Positions 58,059 to 64,000 of a stretch of DNA of 64,000 bases are shown piece after piece. The position numbers and the translations under genes are program-made. Within the stretch, counting starts at the first letter, position 1, and each line of letters opens with the position of its first letter. Origin of the DNA: [Mycobacterium] nativiensis (GTDB lineage: Bacteria; Actinomycetota; Actinomycetes; Mycobacteriales; Mycobacteriaceae); the NCBI RefSeq assembly GCF_020172685.1, contig NZ_CP083986.1, forward strand, positions 4,482,158 through 4,546,157, written 5' to 3'. A model generated the notes under the pieces. The model made no database searches, had not been told where the DNA came from, and was given only the letters and a program-made list of their open reading frames with translations.

Positions 58059-58419
58059 CGGCGCATCGTATCCGTGGAGCTTGCCCCAGCGTGGCAAACA
58101 CGGTTAACAGCATCGAGGTCGACGTCGACAACGTGGTGGCCCAGGACTGCGGAGAGTGGAACGTATATCCGTACGCCGTGAGCCAGCCGGCGCCGGTAAA
58201 CGAAGCATCCCGGTAGTCGGGAGCTTGGCCGCCTAGCGTCGCGGATGGTTCTTAGTCTCACGTGCATGCTTCGCGACAACCGCTGCTTGCCCCGGACACC
58301 GCGCCGACATCCTGTAGCCGCAGGCCGCAGCCACTGATGGCGCTGCGCCCGTTTTGCGGGTAGAGATTTCGCGGACTCCGCGGTCTGTCGCTGTCGCAAC
58401 CTGAAGATGAGGAACCATA
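58059..58419. other. 361-bp divergent intergenic region
   Basis: No credible gene. It separates the membrane protein (minus) from the KstD-family gene (plus). It contains a short inverted repeat TCCCG-N4-CGGGA-like at about 58208-58222, a CCCG/CGGG hairpin near 58349-58360, and the compact palindrome annotated separately at 58370-58382. Base composition is slightly lower in GC than the neighbours. Confidence 0.5.
58370..58382. promoter_or_regulatory. Palindrome CGCGGA-C-TCCGCG upstream of KstD-family gene
   Basis: Perfect six-base arms around one central base, 38 bp before the GTG at 58420. A TetR-like operator is one possibility; being GC-rich, it could also arise by chance. Confidence 0.4.
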
Positions 58420-60048
58420 GTGAAATCGGCGGATCAGTACGATGTCATCGTCGTGGGCTACGGCGCGGCGGGTGTTTCCGCCGCTATCGAGGCCGCCGAT
58501 GCCGGGGCGCGCGTGCTTGCGTTAGACCGCGGGTACGGCGGAGGGGCAACCGCCCTTTCCGGCGGAATCATCTACGCGGGCGGCGGAACACCCGAACAGT
58601 ACGCCGGCGGCTACCGAGACACCGTCGAGAACCTGCGCGCATACCTACGGCAAGAAGTCGGCGATGCCGTCACCCAGGAGACGCTCGATCGCTTCTGCGC
58701 CCAGAGCCCGGCGATGATCGCTTGGCTCAAGCATCAGGGTGTGGAATTTCGGGGCGGCGAGGTATCCGCATACAAGACGTCGTACCCGACCGACCGGCAC
58801 TATCTTTACTATTCCGGTAACGAGAAGGCCCACCCCTACGTCCAGCATGCGGCGCCCGCCCCGCGCGGCCACCGCGTTCTCGCACCCCGCATGAATTCGG
58901 GCAAGGTGCTCTACCAGCGCCTGAGCGCATCGGCGAAAGCCAAAGGAGTGGACTTCATTCCGCTGGCCCGGGTACATCGCCTCCTCACTGAAGACGGTCG
59001 TATCGTCGGCGTCCGTTACCGCTCAATGGACCTGTCGCATCCGCATGTACGCCGCCATGCGGTACTCACCAGAACCACCGGAAAACTGGGCAATTGGCTG
59101 CCCGGCCTCGTCGGGGGCGCCGTGTCCCGGGCCGAACGCCTCTGGTCTGACGCGGCAGTCGAGAAGACCGCATATGGTCGCACCGTCATCCTCGCGGCCG
59201 GCGGATTCATCTACAACCGCGAATGGGTCCAACAGTACGCACCCGGATTCATGAAGGTCTCTCCGCTGGGCACACCGGGCGACGACGGGACCGGCATCGC
59301 TCTTGGGCTCGACGCCGGCGGCATGGTCGACAACATGGAAAACGTCACGGCCTGGCGATTTTTGGCACCGCCCAGCGCCTTCCTCGAAGGCCTAACCGTC
59401 GGAACCGATGGAAGCCGGATCGCCAACGAGGACCTCTATGGCGCCACCCACGGCGACATCCTGATGCGCCGGTTCAACGGAATCGGCTGGGCCGTCTACG
59501 ACGCACCCACCTGGCGGAAGATCAAAACCCAAGTCCGCGAACAGACCCAGCTGTTTCAGCGACTCCAGCTGATCTATCTCTTCACGACCGGGCACAAAAG
59601 GGCCGACACCATCGAAGACCTGGCTCGTCGCACCGGCATCGACGCCGCCGGCCTCCGCCGCACGGTCGACGAGTACAACGACAGCCTGGACCGCGGCGTC
59701 GGTGATCCTGCACATAAGGCGGCGGAACTGTGCCGCCCCTTGACAGTCGGGCCCTTCTACTCGATCAACATTTCCGCCGACGCATCGATGTTCTACCCGA
59801 TCCCGGGGCTGACCCTCGGCGGACTCACCGTCGATGAAACGACCGGCGAACTGCTACATCGTGACGGTGGAACCGTCGGCGGGCTGTACTCGGCGGGACG
59901 CAACGCGGTCGGCATATGCTCAAGCAGCTACGTCAGCGGATTGTCCCTTGCCGACTGCATCTTCAGCGGAAGGCGGGCCGGAGCGCATGCCGCTGACAGC
60001 GCTCTGGCACAACGGGACGTTCGGCACGGCAACTCCACCGATGCGTGA
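58420..60048 (+). CDS. KstD-family FAD dehydrogenase
   Basis: A 542-residue flavoprotein of the fumarate reductase/KstD superfamily: VIVVGYGAAGVSAAIEAADA (~9-28), GGGATALSGGIIYAGGG, a central insert (~205-250, RTTGKLGNWLPGLVGGAVSR) not seen in the other copies, GPFYSINISADASMFYPIPG (Tyr near the active site), and GLYSAGRNAVGICSSSYVSG at the FAD site. It is nearest to the short-form protein at 9070 by its N-terminal GG-IIYAGGG pattern. It probably dehydrogenates a steroid ring; regiochemistry is unknown. GTG start with GAGG upstream. The NTF2-fold gene downstream is convergent at 21 bp. Confidence 0.83.
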   Translation: MKSADQYDVIVVGYGAAGVSAAIEAADAGARVLALDRGYGGGATALSGGIIYAGGGTPEQYAGGYRDTVENLRAYLRQEVGDAVTQETLDRFCAQSPAMIAWLKHQGVEFRGGEVSAYKTSYPTDRHYLYYSGNEKAHPYVQHAAPAPRGHRVLAPRMNSGKVLYQRLSASAKAKGVDFIPLARVHRLLTEDGRIVGVRYRSMDLSHPHVRRHAVLTRTTGKLGNWLPGLVGGAVSRAERLWSDAAVEKTAYGRTVILAAGGFIYNREWVQQYAPGFMKVSPLGTPGDDGTGIALGLDAGGMVDNMENVTAWRFLAPPSAFLEGLTVGTDGSRIANEDLYGATHGDILMRRFNGIGWAVYDAPTWRKIKTQVREQTQLFQRLQLIYLFTTGHKRADTIEDLARRTGIDAAGLRRTVDEYNDSLDRGVGDPAHKAAELCRPLTVGPFYSINISADASMFYPIPGLTLGGLTVDETTGELLHRDGGTVGGLYSAGRNAVGICSSSYVSGLSLADCIFSGRRAGAHAADSALAQRDVRHGNSTDA

Positions 60049-60069
60049 TTCGCACAACTGATCGTTTCC

Positions 60070-60552
60070 TCAACTCCCTTGTGGAGCAGTGAATTCCATC
60101 CGCGTCCGGGTGAGGTGAATTGACCGTATCCGCCATACCCCGGAGACTTTGATGTAGGTCTCATGGTAGTGCCCCGCGCCGTACAGAGTGTAGCCGTTCG
60201 GGAAGGCGACCACATCTGCCATTGCCCAGACACCGGTCGCGCTGGTTGAGGAGGTCAAGGTTATCTCCGGCGTAAACCCCTGGTGCACCGTGACGCATTC
60301 CTCGATCGCCCCCCGAATCGAGGCCACAAGCGCGTCGACACCGTCCCACGTCGGGCCGGGCCGACCGTCTGCACCGCCGGTCGAGACGGCGTTGTCGAAC
60401 ACTCCGACCACATCGGGTGTGAACACGTCGCGCCAAGCGTCCCAAGCTTTTGTATCCATGAACCGGAAATACCGGGCCTTGAGTTGGCGGATTGCTTCCA
60501 GCTCGTCGGCTACAGACGGCGGTTCCTGGGGCATCGCAGCGTGACTCGTCAC
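60070..60552 (-). CDS. SnoaL/NTF2-fold protein
   Basis: A 160-residue cone-fold protein: VADELEAIRQLKARYFRFMD, TKAWDAWRDVFTPDVVG, WAMADVVAFPNGYTLYGAGH with HYHETYIKVSGVWRIRSI. This is the SnoaL_4 pattern seen in polyketide cyclase-like and dehydratase proteins of catabolic clusters. The Tyr/Asp pair of KSI is not conserved in place. ATG 60552. The gene lies between the KstD-family gene and the second PGRS/GH5 gene, which starts far upstream on the same strand. Confidence 0.8.
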   Translation of the reverse strand: MTSHAAMPQEPPSVADELEAIRQLKARYFRFMDTKAWDAWRDVFTPDVVGVFDNAVSTGGADGRPGPTWDGVDALVASIRGAIEECVTVHQGFTPEITLTSSTSATGVWAMADVVAFPNGYTLYGAGHYHETYIKVSGVWRIRSIHLTRTRMEFTAPQGS

Positions 60553-60600
60553 GCCGGTGCGTCCTTCGGCATGTTATGCCGTTCAAAACGCTTAAAGCGG

Positions 60601-62784
60601 TCACCCCGACGTGGCCGGGCTCACGGTGACACTGACCGTGGTCGCGCCGGAGTTCGATGCGATGATCAGCACGGGGGCGTTGGATTCCGAAACAACCTGA
60701 CCGCCAGTGACATTCACTTCATAGCCTTTAGGGAATTCAATGTTGGGCACCGAGATGGTGGTCTGCGATCCTGCAGCGAAGCTGCCCGTACCGTCAGCAT
60801 GCGTGGTGGAGTAGCTGAACTGGAATACACCGTTGTCGAACGTCCACGGGTTCGGCGTGCCGGCCACCACCTGCGGGTACGGCTGAGCAAGCGTCGTCAG
60901 GTTAGCGGTGTTCACGTTGTCACCGGTCAGCGGCTGGCTGGGGTCGTTCACCAGCGATGCCGAACTACCGTCCAAGCCCACGCCCGACTGTTGGGGGCCG
61001 CCGTAGACCCATTCCGTCCAGCCGATCATGTTCTGGTTGGCGGGTGACAGTGCTGCGGAGATGGTCGATTGGTTGCTGCTGGAGCCGAACTCCGACATGA
61101 ATGCCGGGATGTCGTGCGCCTTCGCATACGACATGGCGTTATTCATGATTCCGGTGACGTCAGGCAGGCAACCCAGGGGCCCAAGGTTTTCGTAGCAGTA
61201 GTCGTGGAAGGACAAGACGCCGTTGGAGGTATCGACGTCACCCAACTGGATTGGCAGGCCCGCGGTGGCAAGGATGTTGGGTTCGTAGAAGATCGGCGTA
61301 GTCGGGTCGACAGCCCGGATTGCCGCCGATACCTGGTCGTAGAAGGGCGTCAGTTGCTGCGCGTCGAAGTACGAACTGCCAAAGACAGTCGGCAGGAACT
61401 GCGAGCCCGGCAGTGGTTCATTCATGATCTCGTAGCCGAGTACATTCGGGTTGCCGTTGAAGTAGTTCGCCAGGTGTTCCATCATTTGGGCGTAATAGTT
61501 CTCTAATCCAACTCCGCCCGGTCCGGCCGCGTTCGACCAAAAGGCATCCAAGGCGTGGTTTTGCGCAGGGTCGAAGAACAGGCTCAAGGGGAACGGCAGG
61601 TTAGAGCTAGGTAGTCCACCAGTGTCGATTGCCCACGCCGGCCCTAACTGCTGGTGCATATCGAGCAAGCTGACGATGTGGTGGTTCGCCAAGGTCTGAA
61701 CAGTCTGAGCTATCGACGCCAGGTATGCGTCGTCGAAAACACCGGGCTGGGGCTCCAGAAGGGACCAGTCAACCCCGACCCGTACGGCATTGAACCCGTT
61801 GGCCGCCAACAACGCAGCGTCGTCATCTCCGAACCCGGTGCTGGCCGGCGAGCCCAGAGGCGGCACGATGATCACCTCATTGAGCCCGTGCAGCGTGACG
61901 ACCTTGCCGTCACTGTCGGTGAACCAGGTGCCGGTCGTCGTCAAGCCGTCGACGCTCCCAGTTGGGGGACCGCCGGGTAGCGTGCCGGCCTTACCGACGT
62001 CGCCGTGGCCGCCCAGCATGCCGGCGTTGCCGCCGGCTCCACCGAGGGCAGGCAACCCATTGCCGGTCTCTCCCACGCCACCGTCGCCGCCGTTGCCACC
62101 GATACCGAGGGCCGATCCGCCATCACCGCCGTCGCCGCCATTTCCTCCGGCCCCGCCATCGCCGCCGTCACCGCCGTTGCCGAACCAACCCGCGTCGCCG
62201 CCGGCACCGCCAGCCACGCCAACCTGGGTGCTGTCCCAGCCGTTGCCGCCGTCGCCGAACCACAATCCGCCGGCACCACCGTCGGGATCTGCTGCCGTAC
62301 CGGCAGCGCCATCGCCGATCAGGTACTGCCCTGAGATCTGGTTGATGAACCCGTCGACTTCCTTGCCGAAGTCGCTGCGGATCCAGGCCTCGATGGCGGT
62401 GTGGATCGGGTCGTAGACCAGCTGTTGGAACCACATGTCCGCAGGCGCGCCGAGCATGTCCGCGGCTGGGCTCACGCTAGCCACCGCCGCCGATGCCTGG
62501 TCAATCCCGTTAGCGCCAACGTCAAGCGCACTCTGGAGACCATCGCCGGGAGCGCTGACCACATCGCCGGCTCCCGCCGTCGCATCACCCGGTCCGCCGA
62601 ACAACTCAACGATCAATTCGCCCAGACCTAGATCGTCCGCTTGGGCGAGCGGCAGTGCGGACAACGCTGTCATGCCGAATGCCAAGAATGAGCCGGTACC
62701 GGCACCAAAAGCGACTACTCGGCGACGAGACGAGTTGGCGTTCGGTGGGCGGTGATTGCGCTTGTTGTTGCGGTGGGTGACCAT
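60601..62784 (-). CDS. Exported PGRS-like protein with a GH5 glycoside hydrolase domain (copy 2)
   Basis: A 727-residue paralogue of the protein at 55062. Tat-like signal SSRRRVVAFGAGTGSFLAFG with an AQADD cleavage region; linker PIHTAIEAWIRSDFGKEVDG; PGRS-like repeats ~157-262; GH5 domain with NGFNAVRVGVDWSLLEPQPG, acid/base Glu in EIMNEPLPG and nucleophile in MSEFGSSS; C-terminal beta-domain. Sequence between the signal and the PGRS region is longer than in copy 1. ATG 62784 has GGAGG five bases upstream; 62814 is less likely. It is oriented opposite to copy 1, with three unrelated genes between them. No PE domain. Confidence 0.88.
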   Translation of the reverse strand: MVTHRNNKRNHRPPNANSSRRRVVAFGAGTGSFLAFGMTALSALPLAQADDLGLGELIVELFGGPGDATAGAGDVVSAPGDGLQSALDVGANGIDQASAAVASVSPAADMLGAPADMWFQQLVYDPIHTAIEAWIRSDFGKEVDGFINQISGQYLIGDGAAGTAADPDGGAGGLWFGDGGNGWDSTQVGVAGGAGGDAGWFGNGGDGGDGGAGGNGGDGGDGGSALGIGGNGGDGGVGETGNGLPALGGAGGNAGMLGGHGDVGKAGTLPGGPPTGSVDGLTTTGTWFTDSDGKVVTLHGLNEVIIVPPLGSPASTGFGDDDAALLAANGFNAVRVGVDWSLLEPQPGVFDDAYLASIAQTVQTLANHHIVSLLDMHQQLGPAWAIDTGGLPSSNLPFPLSLFFDPAQNHALDAFWSNAAGPGGVGLENYYAQMMEHLANYFNGNPNVLGYEIMNEPLPGSQFLPTVFGSSYFDAQQLTPFYDQVSAAIRAVDPTTPIFYEPNILATAGLPIQLGDVDTSNGVLSFHDYCYENLGPLGCLPDVTGIMNNAMSYAKAHDIPAFMSEFGSSSNQSTISAALSPANQNMIGWTEWVYGGPQQSGVGLDGSSASLVNDPSQPLTGDNVNTANLTTLAQPYPQVVAGTPNPWTFDNGVFQFSYSTTHADGTGSFAAGSQTTISVPNIEFPKGYEVNVTGGQVVSESNAPVLIIASNSGATTVSVTVSPATSG

Positions 62785-63010
62785 CTCTGCCTCCGGTCCG
62801 ACGCGGGAAATCACTTAGGTGTCGCTGAAGTCATGCTCAGTAACAGTCGATGAAGCATGAAGTGAACACATCCGGCAAAGAACAGCCGCGTTCCACTCAG
62901 CGGGAGATCTGCATCCGTCACCGAATGCCATCAGGCCCGGTATGGTGTCGATGCCGCACGGCTGGGGCCACGGCAAGGCCGGTGACCGTCGAGCCGGCCT
63001 GACCGTCGGA

Positions 63011-63868
63011 CTACGAAGGCTTAGACCTCTTGGCGAACGACCGCATCCGCAGCAGATAACCCACCGCCCGCCGGGCCGGGACCGCCCGCGGCCAGTCGTC
63101 GGCGCGGAAATAGGCGTCCGACCCGCCGTCGACGAAGATGACGCTGCCGCACAGGAATTCGGCGGCGCCGGACAGCATGAACAGCATCCAGTCGCCCAGT
63201 TGTCCTGGATCCCCGTAGCCACCGACTGGGACCGGGAACGCGTTGACCGCCCGAGCCTGCCCCGGTGTCGCCAGCTGTTTCTCCAGCAGGGGCGTCAGAA
63301 TCGCACCGGGCGCCAAGGCGTTGAGCCGGATACCTGCCCCGGCCCACGCCGGCTGCACCGCCTGGCGGCGCACCCAGCGCGACACCGCGATTTTGGATCC
63401 CGCATACGCCATCGACGGCGCACCCGGGCCCAATAGGCGCAGCCGGCGCACCGCCTTAGCCGTCTTGCCGGCCAGCAGCGCACGCACCGCCGATCGCGGC
63501 ACCGCCGGCACGGTGGTGGCCGAATTGCTGGCGACGACCACAACTTTGGCGGCCCCGGAGGCGGCCAGCGCCGGACGCCACGCTTCCAGCAGATCGACGA
63601 CGCCGAAATAGTTGACCTGCAGGATCAGCCCCGTCGCTCCCGGAGTGGGGCCGATACCGGCGGCCAGCACCGCCCCGTCCAGTCGACCCCCGCACGCCGC
63701 CAGTACCGCCTCGGCGCCCGCCGCCCGGCCCGGCGCCGTCGACAGGTCCGCGACCACTTCGGCATCGCGCAGGTCGATCCCGATCACGGTGTGGCCGGCC
63801 GCCCGCAACTTGTCCGCCGCCTGGCGTCCCATACCGGATGCCGACCCGGTTACCGCGTACACACCCAC
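63011..63868 (-). CDS. SDR resembling 3-alpha-hydroxysteroid dehydrogenase (second copy)
   Basis: A 285-residue SDR, close paralogue of the one at 1119-2021: TGSASGMGRQAADKLRAAGH, GIDLRDAEVVADLS, LAAGIGPTPG, VNYFGVVDLLEAW, Tyr/Lys in YAGSKIAVSRW, LNALAPGAILTP, and a VDGGSDAYFRAD motif shared with it. It likely oxidises a steroid hydroxyl. The GTG at 63868 follows GAGGAGG by seven bases. It ends in SKRSKPS without the extension of the first copy. 226 bp without a recognisable gene separate it from the second GH5 gene. Confidence 0.88.
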   Translation of the reverse strand: MGVYAVTGSASGMGRQAADKLRAAGHTVIGIDLRDAEVVADLSTAPGRAAGAEAVLAACGGRLDGAVLAAGIGPTPGATGLILQVNYFGVVDLLEAWRPALAASGAAKVVVVASNSATTVPAVPRSAVRALLAGKTAKAVRRLRLLGPGAPSMAYAGSKIAVSRWVRRQAVQPAWAGAGIRLNALAPGAILTPLLEKQLATPGQARAVNAFPVPVGGYGDPGQLGDWMLFMLSGAAEFLCGSVIFVDGGSDAYFRADDWPRAVPARRAVGYLLRMRSFAKRSKPS

Positions 63869-63929
63869 GAGACGTCCTCCTCAATCCGTTGTGTTCCGTC
63901 ATACAGGCTTACAGGGCATGGTGGACACC

Positions 63930-64000
63930 ATGCACATCGGATTCATCGGACTCGGGAACATGGGCAGCGGCATGGCCGCCAACCTGCTCAAGGCGGGTCA
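63930..64000 (+). CDS. 3-hydroxyisobutyrate dehydrogenase-like protein, N-terminal start only
   Basis: The first ~23 codons, MHIGFIGLGNMGSGMAANLL, carry the GxGxMGxxMAxNL NAD-binding signature of the beta-hydroxyacid dehydrogenase family (MmsB, GarR). The rest lies outside the window. ATG 63930 has GGTGG upstream; ATG 63918 is an in-frame alternative. The exact substrate cannot be told from this segment. Confidence 0.75.
   Translation, partial: MHIGFIGLGNMGSGMAANLLKAG

Noticed and set aside
62785..63010. Minus-strand frame 62815-63222 as a separate gene
   Set aside because: Overlaps the 3' end of the SDR at 63011 in another frame, with Arg/Pro/Ser-rich composition and no ribosome site.

Overview
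The window reads as a chromosomal segment of a mycobacterium, most likely an environmental or fast-growing species. It is uniformly GC-rich, many genes start with GTG and overlap by 4 bp (GTGA/ATGA), and it carries a complete yrbE-mce lipid importer operon, mycofactocin-type short-chain dehydrogenases, KstR-like and IclR regulators, and two secreted proteins with PGRS-like glycine-rich repeats. No rRNA, tRNA, transposase, integrase, phage gene or CRISPR array was found.

The dominant theme is steroid (or steroid-like polycyclic) catabolism. From the left: the tail of a Baeyer-Villiger-type monooxygenase (2-388) and a KstR-like TetR regulator (576-1181). A minus-strand operon follows (5705 down to 1119), coding for a Baeyer-Villiger monooxygenase, two mycofactocin-type SDRs, a decayed SDR fragment and a 3-alpha-hydroxysteroid-dehydrogenase-like SDR. 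Divergent to it is a plus-strand operon (5827-10530) with KshB-, HsaA- and HsaC-like enzymes and a KstD-family flavoprotein. Then come an IclR regulator with a lipase-type hydrolase, an old-yellow-enzyme reductase, two small dimeric-barrel-type proteins, an SDR plus a long HAPMO-type Baeyer-Villiger monooxygenase, and an acyl-CoA synthetase.

The stretch 19523-27564 looks like an acyl side-chain (beta-oxidation) operon: alcohol dehydrogenase, aldehyde dehydrogenase, enoyl-CoA hydratase, paired acyl-CoA dehydrogenase subunits, a SnoaL-like protein, an SDR and a second lipase-type hydrolase. An unrecognised 359-residue protein with a possible iron-oxygenase signature follows, then a strong bidirectional terminator, KshA with a small overlapping Cys-x2-Cys protein, a KstD, a PadR regulator, and an HsaB-like flavin reductase / KstD-like / thioesterase operon. 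The minus-strand operon 40319-35626 is the most unusual: sulfotransferase, alkylsulfatase-type metallo-beta-lactamase protein, SDR, alcohol dehydrogenase and ketosteroid isomerase, opposite an IclR regulator.

From 41328 to 53388 lies the importer region: Mce-associated membrane proteins, small exported proteins, mceF-mceA and two YrbE permeases. Beyond it are an SDR, a small exported protein, and two inverted paralogous exported proteins (55062-57203 plus; 62784-60601 minus), each with a Tat-like signal, a PGRS-like domain and a GH5 glycoside hydrolase domain but no PE domain. Between them sit a carotenoid-biosynthesis-type membrane protein, another KstD-family flavoprotein and an NTF2-fold protein. 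The window ends with a close paralogue of the first SDR and the start of a 3-hydroxyisobutyrate-dehydrogenase-like gene.

Together the genes could import a steroid-like lipid (Mce), oxidise hydroxyl groups (SDR/ADH), isomerise and desaturate rings (KSI, KstD), open ring B by 9-alpha-hydroxylation (KshAB), hydroxylate and cleave ring A (HsaA/B, HsaC), and shorten a side chain (FadD, FadE, EchA). No HsaD, HsaEFG, thiolase or Mce ATPase is present, so the set is partial and must rely on genes elsewhere. Function calls rest on recognised motifs and family resemblance read by eye; no database search was run.
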